Under the pieces are notes generated by a model, which searched no databases, was not told the origin of the DNA, and saw nothing but the letters and a program-made list of their open reading frames with translations. The position numbers and the translations under genes are program-made. This document shows, piece after piece, positions 9,224 through 17,883 of a stretch of DNA of 64,000 nucleotides (positions within the stretch are counted from its first letter, which is position 1; each line of letters opens with the position of its first letter). Origin of the DNA: an uncultured Cohaesibacter sp. (GTDB lineage: Bacteria > Pseudomonadota > Alphaproteobacteria > Rhizobiales > Cohaesibacteraceae); contig NZ_OY759863.1 in NCBI RefSeq assembly GCF_963662805.1, positions 186,001-250,000 of the forward strand, given 5' to 3'.

Positions 9224-10207
9224 TTATTTGATGATGCCGATGGTACGCGAGATCTGCTGGATTTTGGCAACAGAGTCTGCAACAAAGGCCTCGAAATCGG
9301 CGCCCTGCAGATTAAGCGGTGCCAGACCGTTGGTTTTCATCACGGCTTTCCATTCCGGGGACGCGTAGAGCGTGGCAATTTTGGAAACCCAGGCATCATA
9401 AGCTTCGTCGCTCATGCCTTTGGGAGCGTAAAAACCGCGCCAGTTTGCTCCGAGTGCGTCGATGCCCTGTTCTTTTGCAGTCGGGAAAGCAGCATATTCA
9501 CCTTCCAGACGTTCCGGGGAGAGAACAGCAATCACGCGGATATCACCTGAGTCGACAAAACCCTTGGCTTCGGAGATATCGCCGGAGAATGCCTGAACAG
9601 AACCAGCGAGCAGCTGGGTGATCGCTTCGCCACCACCTTCAAAGGCGATGTATTTAACTTTGCGTACGTCTTCGATGCCAGCAGCGGTCGCGGCAATCAG
9701 AACCTTGAGATGATCCCAGCCACCAACAGACGAACCACCAGCAACAGCGATGGAAGAAGGATTGGTTTTCAGGATTTCCATCAGGGCAGGAAGGTCCTTA
9801 ATCGGGCTGTCTTTTGAGACTGCGATCACGCCATAGTCAGCACCAATACTGGCGACCCAGCGAACCTGATCCATCGTGTTGCCCGGATATGCACCCTGTG
9901 CAAGGCGGGTTGAGGTTGCGGATGATGCAGCAACGATCAGATCATTGTCATCACCACGCTTGTTGACGACTTGAGCGTAAGCAACGCCGCCGCTACCACC
10001 AGTAAGGTTGCTTACCTGCATGGTCGACGAGATCAGCTTGAGATCCTGCAATGTCTTACCAACCTGACGGCATGTGAAGTCCCATCCACCACCGGGGTTT
10101 GCAGGGGCGATACACTCTGGGTTCTCAGGCTCAAAAGCGTAGGACGATGTCGGGACAAGCGTCAAGGCCGCGACGGCGACAGCCGCGCGTACAATCTTGG
10201 TAATCAT
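9224..10207 (-). CDS. tctC: Tripartite tricarboxylate transporter substrate-binding protein TctC
   Basis: A 327-residue periplasmic binding protein. The N-terminal signal peptide (MITKIVRAAVAVAALTLVPTS, cut near YAFE) is followed by IAPANPGGGWDFTCRQVGK, the substrate-carboxylate-binding motif of the Bug/TctC family. The later AVAGGSSVGGWDHL and GIDALGANWRGFYAPKGMSD blocks are typical of TctC. ATG 10207 is the start that places the signal peptide at the N-terminus. It is first in the tctCBA-cit set; citrate lyase downstream suggests citrate as the cargo, although tricarballylate-like acids cannot be excluded. Confidence 0.92.
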   Translation of the reverse strand: MITKIVRAAVAVAALTLVPTSSYAFEPENPECIAPANPGGGWDFTCRQVGKTLQDLKLISSTMQVSNLTGGSGGVAYAQVVNKRGDDNDLIVAASSATSTRLAQGAYPGNTMDQVRWVASIGADYGVIAVSKDSPIKDLPALMEILKTNPSSIAVAGGSSVGGWDHLKVLIAATAAGIEDVRKVKYIAFEGGGEAITQLLAGSVQAFSGDISEAKGFVDSGDIRVIAVLSPERLEGEYAAFPTAKEQGIDALGANWRGFYAPKGMSDEAYDAWVSKIATLYASPEWKAVMKTNGLAPLNLQGADFEAFVADSVAKIQQISRTIGIIK

Positions 10208-10562
10208 ATTTTCTCCTCCACAATAGAGTCTGCTTTGATGCAATCGATGCAGACTGAATGCTTCACCTTAATCACCGAAACTGACACCGAGCTGTCACGG
10301 AACGACCTTTCCCGTGCTTTTACGCAACGCCCGGCTTTTGAATGCCACGAAGCCGCCTGTCAGTCGAGCCATCCCTTTAGAGTCACTTGCTATTTCCGGT
10401 ATCTAGGACCGCAAACCATACAACCATTGACAAAGATACCTAAGTACTTGCACCAAAAGACAAAGCTGCTGTTAACCAATGATTAAGAATGGCATTGAAT
10501 CGCATTCTTGAAGGTGACAGTGTGAATTAGGGACACAAAGCCTTTCCATAAGTAGTTTGAAC
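10208..10562. promoter_or_regulatory. Divergent intergenic region upstream of tctC
   Basis: This 355-base region separates tctC from a divergent small membrane protein and must hold the main tct promoter. An AGTCTGC/GCAGACT inverted repeat (10227-10233/10249-10255), just upstream of tctC, is a candidate operator. I see no convincing sigma-70 or sigma-54 promoter and no adjacent TctDE or CitAB genes. Confidence 0.4.
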
Positions 10563-10952
10563 ATGTTTATCACTCGTTTTTTCTGGATTGTTTATATCGT
10601 CGGCTTTGCGCTGTTCGGAATGGTATTTTTGGACGTCCCACGACTGTTTCTGCTAACTCTCGTACTTGTTCCACTGGTCTATGCCCTTGTGACGCTGGTT
10701 ATGGAACTGCTGGTTTTGGAAGCCGAACCAAACGTCACCCCGTCTCAGGATACCGAGAACACAGATCACGATGATCCCGACCATGCTCTCAGCTTTTCCC
10801 CTCTGAAGACCATTACCCCCATCGCCAGCGGGTTTCATCCCAGCCGACTTTATATGTTGGCGAGCGTCATAGGGTCGCGGCTGGAAAGATCTGGTGGCGG
10901 GAAAGATTTGTCCGGAAGCTCCAACAATTCCAATTCTGCGAAACACATATAG
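10563..10952 (+). CDS. Small membrane protein of unknown function
   Basis: 129 residues. Two hydrophobic segments (about residues 4-22, FITRFFWIVYIVGFALFG..., and 27-50, LFLLTLVLVPLVYALVTLV) are followed by a polar, acidic and Ser-rich tail. I do not recognise a family. ATG 10563 was preferred to a TTG two codons upstream; the Shine-Dalgarno sequence is weak in either case. It stands alone, reads away from tctC and ends at a bidirectional terminator. A membrane-anchored protein with a cytoplasmic tail is the most that can be said. Confidence 0.45.
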   Translation: MFITRFFWIVYIVGFALFGMVFLDVPRLFLLTLVLVPLVYALVTLVMELLVLEAEPNVTPSQDTENTDHDDPDHALSFSPLKTITPIASGFHPSRLYMLASVIGSRLERSGGGKDLSGSSNNSNSAKHI

Positions 10953-10954
10953 AA

Positions 10955-10985
10955 AAACCCCACCGTTTGGCGGGGTTCTTTGTTG
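10955..10985. terminator. Bidirectional rho-independent terminator
   Basis: The stem ACCCCACC/GGCGGGGT (one mismatch), with flanking A-run and T-rich tract, lies between the small membrane protein (plus) and the transketolase genes (minus). Read on the minus strand it ends in GGTTTTT, so it can serve both converging units. Confidence 0.7.
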
Positions 10986-11016
10986 TCTGATTGATCATTC
11001 TCTTTGTCGCAAGACG

Positions 11017-12021
11017 TCAGAGTGCCTCGGCTTTTACCAAAGAATGGACATCCTCAACACGCGCTGCGTCAAGATGCTCCTCGTCAATTCCGAATGGCTG
11101 ACCCATCAGATCTTCGATGCCGCGCACAAGGGCAAGAGCATCAAGGCCGTAGTAGCGCATCAGATAGGGGCGCGAGCCGCCATGAGCATAGGTGTCCTTG
11201 AGGCCCAGACGGATGAGCCGTTTGCCAACACCTGCATCAGCCATCGTCTCAGCCACCAGTGACCCGATACCGCCTTCGGTGACGTGGTTCTCAAGCGTGA
11301 TGACACCATGTTTGACTGAGCTGATGTGGTCCAGCAGTGCCTTGGCGTCGAATGGCTTGATGGTGTGCAAATGCAGATGACGGATAGAGAGACCGGCATT
11401 GCTGAGCGCAGAACGAGCACGCAGGGCCTCTTCGGTCGTGATCCCGGCGGTTACCACAAGGATGTCCGAGCCTTCCGACAGAACACGCATTTCACCAACC
11501 TTGATGGGCGTGTCAAACAGACGCGGCACGGAGCCACGCAGGACACGACACCAGACCGGACCGTCAATGCTGTCGGCCGCTTCGCAGATGGATTCAACCT
11601 CCGTTGCGTCACCGGTTTCGAGAATGGTCATGTTCGGGATCGACCGCATAACCGAGATATCCTCGATCGACTGGTGGGTCATGCCGCCGGGAGTGGTTAC
11701 TCCGGGCAGGAAGCCCATCAGACGCACCTTGCGACGCGGATAGGCGATGGACGCCATCAGCTGGTCGTAAGGCCGACGATAGAGGAACACACCAAAGGTG
11801 TGAATGAAGGGGCGGAAGCCAGCCAGCCCAAGGCCACCGGCGAAGCTGAGCATATTCTGCTCAGCCATACCCATACTGACGAACTGGTCAGGGTGCCGGT
11901 CACGGAACCCGTCGATCTCGCATGACGAAGTCAGGTCTGCAGAAAGGCACAGAATGTCCTTGTTGCCTGCAGCGAATTTCTCGAATGAGCTGGCATAGGG
12001 ACGACTTACCATCTCTACCAT
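11017..12021 (-). CDS. Transketolase-like protein, C-terminal subunit
   Basis: 334 residues covering the pyrimidine-binding and C-terminal domains of transketolase. FVSMGMAEQNMLSFAGGLGLAG (with the catalytic Glu of the GMAEQ motif), PRRKVRLMGFLPGVTTPGGMTHQ and a C-terminal LENHVTEGGIGSLVAETMAD are the family landmarks. The TPP-diphosphate half is the separate gene immediately upstream (12-base gap), so the enzyme is a two-subunit transketolase, a form common in dedicated sugar-catabolic clusters. An AAGGAGGA precedes ATG 12021. The real acceptor and donor sugars are not known; the neighbouring kinase and AraD-like enzyme suggest ketose phosphates. Confidence 0.88.
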   Translation of the reverse strand: MVEMVSRPYASSFEKFAAGNKDILCLSADLTSSCEIDGFRDRHPDQFVSMGMAEQNMLSFAGGLGLAGFRPFIHTFGVFLYRRPYDQLMASIAYPRRKVRLMGFLPGVTTPGGMTHQSIEDISVMRSIPNMTILETGDATEVESICEAADSIDGPVWCRVLRGSVPRLFDTPIKVGEMRVLSEGSDILVVTAGITTEEALRARSALSNAGLSIRHLHLHTIKPFDAKALLDHISSVKHGVITLENHVTEGGIGSLVAETMADAGVGKRLIRLGLKDTYAHGGSRPYLMRYYGLDALALVRGIEDLMGQPFGIDEEHLDAARVEDVHSLVKAEAL

Positions 12022-12033
12022 AGCTTTTCCTCC

Positions 12034-12960
12034 TTAGTGGCTATAGTCGATGGGCTCGATACCAAGATCAGCCGCAATCGAAACGTTGAAACGGGCGCGT
12101 TCGTCTTCGGATTTGAAGCGAACATAATGCAGACGCGGGAAGCGCTCTTCGAGGATCGACATGGTCTTGAAGGGCGAGGTGCGCGCCAGAATGATCAGCG
12201 GGCGACCTTCATGGGGCTCTTCGAGAGCCTGACGCATCGCATTGATGTCGTGACCGTCGATTTCGACGCAGGCAGCCCCGAACTCGATCATCTTCTTGCG
12301 AATGTCCCCGACTTCCATGACAGACGACATGGCACCGTCGCACTGCTGTTCGTTGACATCCATGATGGCATAGAGGCTGTCAATGCGATGGAACCGTGCA
12401 GCCTGAATGGCTTCCCATGTCTGACCTTCCTCGACTTCACCGTCCGACATGAAGACCCATGTCTTGCCGGTTTCGCCTCTCAGCCTGCGCCCGTAGGCAA
12501 GGCCGGCCGCAGTCGAGAAGCCGACACCGAGGGTGCCGTTGTGCACTTCCATACCCGGAGAATGCTCGGCACCGATCATTTCGACCGAGGAGCCATCCTG
12601 GTTGAACATCAGAAGGCCTTCCGGATCCATACGGCCCACTTCGATCAGCGTTGCATAGGCGACGAGGGCATAGTGAGCCGGGGCGATGAACAGGCGATCA
12701 TGTTCGGGCGTGGCTGGTCCATTGTAGCCCGCGCCGGTGTGATAGTCCTTGTTCTCGGCCGATGGCACACCCGCAAATGGTTTTGGAATGGGTGGCAAGG
12801 TTGGTGCCCCCAGATTCAATTGCTCATTGTAGAGCCAGGCCAACTGCTCAGCGGCAGAACAGGCCTGCGACAGGTAGCCCCCGTTGTTCCGCATCGTGTG
12901 CTCGAACACACGACGACGGATGCCAAGAGCGACCTCTTCGGACGATTTTTCATTGCGCAT
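12034..12960 (-). CDS. Transketolase-like protein, N-terminal subunit
   Basis: 308 residues, the TPP-diphosphate-binding half of a split transketolase. The GTLGVGFSTAAGLAYGRRL and VFMSDGEVEEGQTWEAI blocks followed by an Asn in MDVNEQQCDG make up the TPP/Mg motif (GDG-type, here SDG). A putative substrate-binding His is seen in AEHSPGMEVHNG. It is the first gene of the minus-strand transketolase pair and is divergent from an MDR dehydrogenase; candidate operators for the local SorC regulator occur in the shared 115-base promoter region. Confidence 0.88.
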   Translation of the reverse strand: MRNEKSSEEVALGIRRRVFEHTMRNNGGYLSQACSAAEQLAWLYNEQLNLGAPTLPPIPKPFAGVPSAENKDYHTGAGYNGPATPEHDRLFIAPAHYALVAYATLIEVGRMDPEGLLMFNQDGSSVEMIGAEHSPGMEVHNGTLGVGFSTAAGLAYGRRLRGETGKTWVFMSDGEVEEGQTWEAIQAARFHRIDSLYAIMDVNEQQCDGAMSSVMEVGDIRKKMIEFGAACVEIDGHDINAMRQALEEPHEGRPLIILARTSPFKTMSILEERFPRLHYVRFKSEDERARFNVSIAADLGIEPIDYSH

Positions 12961-12975
12961 GGCGATCTCCTCTCA

Positions 12976-13010
12976 TTTTACAATTGTCAATAATCTAATC
13001 ATATGTAAAA
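12976..13010. promoter_or_regulatory. Candidate SorC-type operators in the transketolase/dehydrogenase promoter region
   Basis: TTTACAATTGTCAA at 12977-12990 on the plus strand, and the reverse-oriented CATATGTAAA at 13000-13009, resemble three sites upstream of the FGGY kinase (TTTACAyATGTCAAA). The location between two divergent catabolic units fits a shared regulatory site for the product of the SorC-family gene at 22302-23273. Confidence 0.5.
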
Positions 13011-13074
13011 ATCAAGCATGATTTGTGTCACGGGCCTAAAAGGGCTATGACAATGGACATTCAGGGAGGAATGT

Positions 13075-14136
13075 ATGAGCGCGAAATCGATGCGTGCCGT
13101 GCGCTGCCACGGCTTTGGAGGACAGCATAAATTCACCAGTGAGCAGCCGGTTCCAACCCCCGGCCCGGGTGAATTGCTGGTCAAGGTGGATCTGTCCGGA
13201 ATCTGCGCCGCAGACCGTGCGATGTATGATGGATCCGGCCCGTGGCAGCTGCCGTTTCCCTTCACGCCGGGACATGAATTCACCGGCACGATTGTTGAGC
13301 TAGGTGAAGGGGCTGGCGAAAAACATGGGGTGGCGGTCGGCGACCGGGCCATCGCCGAGTTGAACATCACTTATGGCAATGATTTCTTCCGTCAGCGCGG
13401 CCTCTATCACCTGAGCGACAGCATGGATGTGATCGGCGCAACACTCGATGGAGCATGGGCGGACCACATGATCTATCCGGCGGACAGTGTTGTCCACAAG
13501 GTGCCCGACAATGTCAGCAACGAGGCTGCCTGCTTCACCGAACCGCTGGCGAATGCCCTTCATGGGGTGGAGCGTGCCAACATCCAGTTCGAGGATGTGG
13601 TTGTGGTGTCAGGCGCCGGTCCGATTGGCATGGGGATGCTTCAGGGTGCTCGCCTCAAGACCCCTCGCAAGCTCATCCTCGTCAACCCGGGCGAAGCGAA
13701 GCGCACGCTCGGCCTTGAGCTCGGTGCCGACATGGCCTTCCATCCTGACGATCCGAAACTCAATGAGGCCATCGCGGATCTGACCGGTGGTCGCGGGGCT
13801 GATGTCTATCTTGAAGCCTCGGGGCACACCTCTGCCTTCACCAAGGGGCTCGAGCTGATCCGCAAGCGGGGTACCATCGTGGTGTTCGGCGTCTACAAGA
13901 AGCCGGTCGAGGTGGATCTCAACATCTTCGGCGAGTTCAAGGAGCTCAACATTCTCGGCGGCCATCTTGCACCCTTCACCTATGCGACGGCGCTGGATCT
14001 TATGTCGCGGGGCCTGATCAATGGTGATGCCTGCGTGACCCATCGCTATCCGCTTGAAGAATTCGAGGCTGCTCTCAACCGCAAACAACAACCCGGTGAA
14101 GTGCAGATCAAAGTGGTTCTGGATCCGCAGCTGTAG
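13075..14136 (+). CDS. Zinc-type MDR polyol dehydrogenase lacking the structural-zinc cysteines
   Basis: A 353-residue medium-chain dehydrogenase, presumably NAD(P)-dependent, oxidising a sugar alcohol to a ketose. The catalytic-zinc positions are visible: Cys in SGICAADR, His-Glu in TPGHEF, and an acidic/Cys site in ACFTEPLAN. The Rossmann motif is VSGAGPIGMGML. The closest family impression is erythritol/L-threitol-type dehydrogenases. The lobe that normally carries four structural-zinc cysteines (about residues 98-128, AIAELNITYGNDFF...) has no Cys. ATG 13075 has GGGAGG upstream. It is divergent from the transketolase pair and ends before a strong hairpin. Confidence 0.8.
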   Translation: MSAKSMRAVRCHGFGGQHKFTSEQPVPTPGPGELLVKVDLSGICAADRAMYDGSGPWQLPFPFTPGHEFTGTIVELGEGAGEKHGVAVGDRAIAELNITYGNDFFRQRGLYHLSDSMDVIGATLDGAWADHMIYPADSVVHKVPDNVSNEAACFTEPLANALHGVERANIQFEDVVVVSGAGPIGMGMLQGARLKTPRKLILVNPGEAKRTLGLELGADMAFHPDDPKLNEAIADLTGGRGADVYLEASGHTSAFTKGLELIRKRGTIVVFGVYKKPVEVDLNIFGEFKELNILGGHLAPFTYATALDLMSRGLINGDACVTHRYPLEEFEAALNRKQQPGEVQIKVVLDPQL

Positions 14137-14164
14137 TCCAACTGCATAGCGTTTGAACGCTCTT

Positions 14165-14220
14165 AAAAGGCCGCCGGGTCACTGCGACGCATCTCGCTCG
14201 CTCCTCTGGCGGCCTTCTTA
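14165..14220 (+). terminator. Long-loop hairpin after the MDR dehydrogenase
   Basis: Perfect 9-base arms AAGGCCGCC (14167-14175) and GGCGGCCTT (14208-14216) flank a 32-base loop 30 bases after the stop at 14136, followed by CTTATATT. The T-tract is weak, so termination is plausible but not certain. Confidence 0.45.
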
Positions 14221-14228
14221 TATTCAAT

Positions 14229-14257
14229 AAAAAAATCCCCGGCGTTTAGCCGGGGAA
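14229..14257 (-). terminator. Rho-independent terminator of the ABC importer operon
   Basis: On the minus strand, the stem TCCCCGGC/GCCGGGGA (14236-14243/14249-14256, 5-base loop) is followed by a run of seven or more T. It lies 60 bases after the last permease gene. Confidence 0.85.
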
Positions 14258-14319
14258 AGTCTAGGTGGTTCCAGTGCAGCCAAAGGCACGCAACAGCGGC
14301 ACTGTTGTCCCTTGCGTCT

Positions 14320-15309
14320 TCAGCGCATCTTGCGCTGGGCGACGGCAAGAGCCAGGGCGGAGACAAGAATAATCCCCGAAAGAGCATCCTTGGTGTTGAA
14401 GTTGAGGCCCATGAGGTTGAGGCCGTTGGCAACCATGCCAAGGAACAGGACACCTGCGATGGTTCCCGGCACGTTGGGTCGTCCGCGAGGATGAAGCGCC
14501 GCACCGATGAACACCGCCGCGATGGCATCCAGAAGATAGGAGAAGCCGGACAGAGGGGTGAACATACGGATATTTGCGGCTGCGATCAGGCCGGAGATGG
14601 CGCAGGTCGCCGATGCCGCAATGAAGCAGATGATCAGCACCTTGTTGACCCGGAGCCCGGCAACAATCGAAGCCGACCTCTGCATGCCCATGGCGTGGAT
14701 CTGCCGCCCCCAGATGGAACGTTCAAGAATGATGAAGTAAATCACCGCCACGACAACCGCGATGACGATTTCCGTCGGGATGCCGAGGATGTCTCCCTGT
14801 GCCAGAAAGCGGAATTCTTCGGGCATCTTGCGATAGGAGATCGGGCCGCCACCATTGGTGAAAATGCGCTGGACGGACGAGCCGATGAAGAAGGTGCTCA
14901 AGGTGGCAAGGAACGGGCTGATCTTGAGGCCGACCACCAGCAGTGCATTGAGAGCCCCGACGATGCAGCCGCCAAAGATGCCGATGAGCGCTGCACTCCA
15001 CCAGTCCATGCCATAGGATTTGAGCGCGACGACTGCAAAGGCGGCCCCGAAGTCGAGCGCGATGCCGACCGACAAGTCGATCCCGCCGGTGGCGACGACC
15101 AGCGTCATGCCCAATGCGAGGATGAGCAGGATGGACGAGGTTTCAAAGATATTCGTCAGGTTCTGCCCCTGCAGGAACACCGGGTTCCACGCTGCAAAGA
15201 AGGCAAAGAAGCAGATGAAGACGACCAGAAAACCATATCTGACAAAGATCGATCTCAGGTTTGCAAGAGCCACATTGCTTCCCTTTTGTGAAATTGACGT
15301 TGTGCTCAT
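14320..15309 (-). CDS. Ribose/xylose-type ABC transporter permease (RbsC-like, second permease)
   Basis: A 329-residue inner-membrane permease of the BPD_transp_2 family with 8-10 hydrophobic helices. The TGGIDLSVGIALDFGAAF block (around residues 70-90) and TVAGVLFLG-like segment near the C-terminus (here GTIAGVLFLGMVANGLNL) are the RbsC hallmarks. ATG 15309 overlaps the stop of the upstream permease by 4 bases (ATGA). The operon order is binding protein, double ATPase, permease, permease, so the channel is probably a heterodimer. It carries the sugar or polyol used by the surrounding enzymes. Confidence 0.9.
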   Translation of the reverse strand: MSTTSISQKGSNVALANLRSIFVRYGFLVVFICFFAFFAAWNPVFLQGQNLTNIFETSSILLILALGMTLVVATGGIDLSVGIALDFGAAFAVVALKSYGMDWWSAALIGIFGGCIVGALNALLVVGLKISPFLATLSTFFIGSSVQRIFTNGGGPISYRKMPEEFRFLAQGDILGIPTEIVIAVVVAVIYFIILERSIWGRQIHAMGMQRSASIVAGLRVNKVLIICFIAASATCAISGLIAAANIRMFTPLSGFSYLLDAIAAVFIGAALHPRGRPNVPGTIAGVLFLGMVANGLNLMGLNFNTKDALSGIILVSALALAVAQRKMR

Positions 15310-16283
15310 CTCTGCACCCTCTGCGAAACTGCGCCCATGGCGACGACGACAACGATCATCGAACCCTTGATAAGACCGGTCCAGAAGACATTGACGCCCA
15401 TGGATTTGAAGCCGATGGAAATGGCTGCAACCAGAATGGCCCCGAGCACGGCACCCCACATGGTGACAACGCGCCGGGGCGAGAAAGCAGCCCCGAGGAA
15501 GGTGGCGAGCACCATCTCGAGCATCAGATTGTCCTGCACCCCGGGCGAGCTGCCCGAGCCGCGGGCCAGCACGAAGAAGCTGGTCACAAAGCCCAGAAGC
15601 GCGGCCATGATGAAGGAATGGGAGATCAACCGGGAGGTTTTGAGGCCGGAGATCTCGGCCGCATCGCGACTGCCGCCGACGGCCTGAAGATTGAGCCCCC
15701 ATTTGGTCCGGTGCAGCATGTGATAGCAAATCAGGACAACGAGACCGACAACCCAGATCCCGAGCGGCACGCCAAGGAACGAGCCATCGCGCAAGTCAAG
15801 GATCGTTTCGTTGGTAATGTTGATGCGGCGGCTTTGGGTGACCATGTTGTTGATGCCAACCACGGCCACTGACATCGACAGGGATGTGAGCAGCGGCGTC
15901 ATGCCGATCCGGGTGACCAGAAAGGCGTTGACCGACCCGATCACGAAGGCCGCGATGAGGGCATAAAGGGCAGCGAGGATCAACGGCGTGCCGGTGGTGA
16001 TCGTGCTGGCAATGATCCCGGCACAAAGAACGGCTGTCGCGGGGATCGACAGATCGATCCCGCCAGAAACCACATCGTCACCGCCCGCCATAACAACCGC
16101 CGACAGGCCGATGCAGATCAGCACTACAGGCAGGCTCTGCATCAGGATGAGCTTGAGGTTGATGAAGGTAACGAAGTTCGGTGCATTCAGGCTGATGTAA
16201 AACAGCAGCACGGCAAAGATGATCACCGGGCTTGCCCCGATGACTTCGCTGAGGATGTTGCCTCTTGTTGCACTAGCTTGCAT
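15306..16283 (-). CDS. Ribose/xylose-type ABC transporter permease (RbsC-like, first permease)
   Basis: A 325-residue BPD_transp_2 permease. The family motif appears as SGGIDLSIPATAVLCAG, with an unusual AGGDDVVSGGIDLS version of the conserved loop. The C-terminal region contains FLGAAFSPRRVVTMWGAVLGA. I chose ATG 16283, which has GAGGAG 8 bases upstream and overlaps the ATPase gene by 11 bases; an upstream start would add 9 residues and lacks a ribosome site. It partners the adjacent permease to form a heterodimeric channel. Confidence 0.9.
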   Translation of the reverse strand: MQASATRGNILSEVIGASPVIIFAVLLFYISLNAPNFVTFINLKLILMQSLPVVLICIGLSAVVMAGGDDVVSGGIDLSIPATAVLCAGIIASTITTGTPLILAALYALIAAFVIGSVNAFLVTRIGMTPLLTSLSMSVAVVGINNMVTQSRRINITNETILDLRDGSFLGVPLGIWVVGLVVLICYHMLHRTKWGLNLQAVGGSRDAAEISGLKTSRLISHSFIMAALLGFVTSFFVLARGSGSSPGVQDNLMLEMVLATFLGAAFSPRRVVTMWGAVLGAILVAAISIGFKSMGVNVFWTGLIKGSMIVVVVAMGAVSQRVQR

Positions 16284-17799
16284 AAGCCTGCTCCTCTGCC
16301 TTGATTGCACCGGTCGTGATGGCGACCAACTTGTCGACGGTCAGATCCTCCGTTGAGATTTCATGGGTGATCTCGCCGCGCATCATCACGGCGATCCTGT
16401 CACTGATGCCAATCAATTCGGCCGGATCGGAAGATGACACGATGACCGTCGTGCCATTGGCTGCCAGCTGTTCGATCAGTTGGTAGATTTCGACACGCGC
16501 GCCCACATCGACGCCGACTGTCGGTTCGTCCAGAATGAAGACGCGGGCATCCTTTGCGAGCCAGCGGCCCAGAACGACCTTCTGCTGGTTGCCGCCACTG
16601 AGCAGTCGAACCACGGTGTTCTCATTTGGGGTCCGGATGTCGAGATCCTCGATCTGCTTGATCGCGGCGTCTCTGGAACTTGCCCGCTTCTCGATACCGA
16701 AGCTCGAAACCTTGTCGAGGGTGGCGAGGGTCACGTTCTCGGTGATCGTCATGGGTAGGACCAGACCGTCCTGCCGCCGATCACGTGGCACCAGCACGAT
16801 GCCGTTGCGCACAGCCTGAGCCGCCGAGTGAACGGTGATCTTCTTGCCATCGAGCAACATGTCGCCTTTTGGCGCTCTGCGCAGGCCGTAAATGCAGTCG
16901 ATCAGTTCCTCACGGCCCGAGCCGATCAGACCAGCAATGCCGAGTATCTGCCCTTTGCGGACACTGAGATTGATGTTTCGAAAGTGATCGCCGTCACCGA
17001 AGCCCTTGAGTTCGAAGACCGGTTCTCCCGGAACGCGGTTGCTCTCGGGATAGAGAGACCCAAGATCGCGCCCGACCATGGCAGAGACAAGTTTCTCGCC
17101 GCTGTCCTTGGTGATCGTATCGAATACCGCAACATTACTGCCCTGTCTGAATACGGTCACGCGGTCGCAAATGTCGGTAATCTCATCGAGATAGTGAGAA
17201 ACATAAAGAATGGAAATGCCGGAGGCCTTGAGCTGGGCGATGGCCTGCATCAGGGTCTCTACCTCGCCGCTGGCGAGAGGCGCCGTTGGCTCATCGAAGA
17301 CGACGATCTTTGCCTGATTGTCGATGAGCGCGCGGGCGATCTGAACGAGTTTGCGCTCAGCGGTGCTGAGATCGCGGATCAGCTTCTTGCCGGAAATGTC
17401 AACGGCGAGCTTTTCCTTGAGGAACTCTTCGGTCTTCTTGCGCATTTCGCGGGTCTTGAGACCCGACCAACTGGACGCTTCCTGCGCCATATAGACTGAC
17501 TCGGCCACGGTAAAATAGGGCACGAGGTGCAGTTCCTGATGGATGAAGCGTATACCGGCGTCATGGACGATCTGTGGCCCAAACCCTTTGGGGAGCGGCG
17601 AACCGGAAACATCTACCTGACCGGACTCAGGGGTATAGATACCTGCCAGGACCTTGATGATCGTAGACTTGCCGGCACCATTCTCGCCAACCAGTCCATG
17701 AACCTCGCCTGAGCGGATCGAAAGGCTTGCATCATCAAGTGCCCGCACACCGGGAAATTCCTTGACGATATTGCGCATTTCGAGTGCAAACTCGGACAC
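16273..17799 (-). CDS. Sugar ABC transporter ATP-binding protein (RbsA/XylG-like, two NBDs)
   Basis: 508 residues with two fused ATPase domains. In the first, the Walker A is GENGAGKST, the signature LSTAERKLVQIARAL and the Walker B VVFDEPTAP. In the second, the Walker A is degenerate (GLIGSGREEL), the signature is LSGGNQQKVVLGRWL and the Walker B FILDEPTVGVD. This arrangement is standard for the carbohydrate-uptake CUT2 subfamily. The GTG start at 17799 has GGGAGG at good spacing. It powers uptake with the two downstream permeases. Confidence 0.93.
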   Translation of the reverse strand: MSEFALEMRNIVKEFPGVRALDDASLSIRSGEVHGLVGENGAGKSTIIKVLAGIYTPESGQVDVSGSPLPKGFGPQIVHDAGIRFIHQELHLVPYFTVAESVYMAQEASSWSGLKTREMRKKTEEFLKEKLAVDISGKKLIRDLSTAERKLVQIARALIDNQAKIVVFDEPTAPLASGEVETLMQAIAQLKASGISILYVSHYLDEITDICDRVTVFRQGSNVAVFDTITKDSGEKLVSAMVGRDLGSLYPESNRVPGEPVFELKGFGDGDHFRNINLSVRKGQILGIAGLIGSGREELIDCIYGLRRAPKGDMLLDGKKITVHSAAQAVRNGIVLVPRDRRQDGLVLPMTITENVTLATLDKVSSFGIEKRASSRDAAIKQIEDLDIRTPNENTVVRLLSGGNQQKVVLGRWLAKDARVFILDEPTVGVDVGARVEIYQLIEQLAANGTTVIVSSSDPAELIGISDRIAVMMRGEITHEISTEDLTVDKLVAITTGAIKAEEQAYAS

Positions 17800-17830
17800 G
17801 TCATTCCTCCCAGAAATCAGAATTCAAGTA

Positions 17831-17857
17831 ATCAGCGGCATGCGTGATGCCGCTGAT
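17831..17857 (-). promoter_or_regulatory. Intercistronic stem-loop after the sugar-binding-protein gene
   Basis: Perfect 11-base arms ATCAGCGGCAT/ATGCCGCTGAT with a 5-base loop, 27 bases downstream of the binding-protein stop and before the ATPase gene. There is no T-tract. It probably stabilises the binding-protein mRNA segment or limits read-through. Confidence 0.7.
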
Positions 17858-17883
17858 CGCAGTTTTGTCAAACGATGTGAGAG

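Noticed and set aside
14305..15291. A 328-residue plus-strand frame over an ABC permease
   Set aside because: Highly charged, Asp/His-rich translation typical of the reverse complement of a membrane-protein gene.
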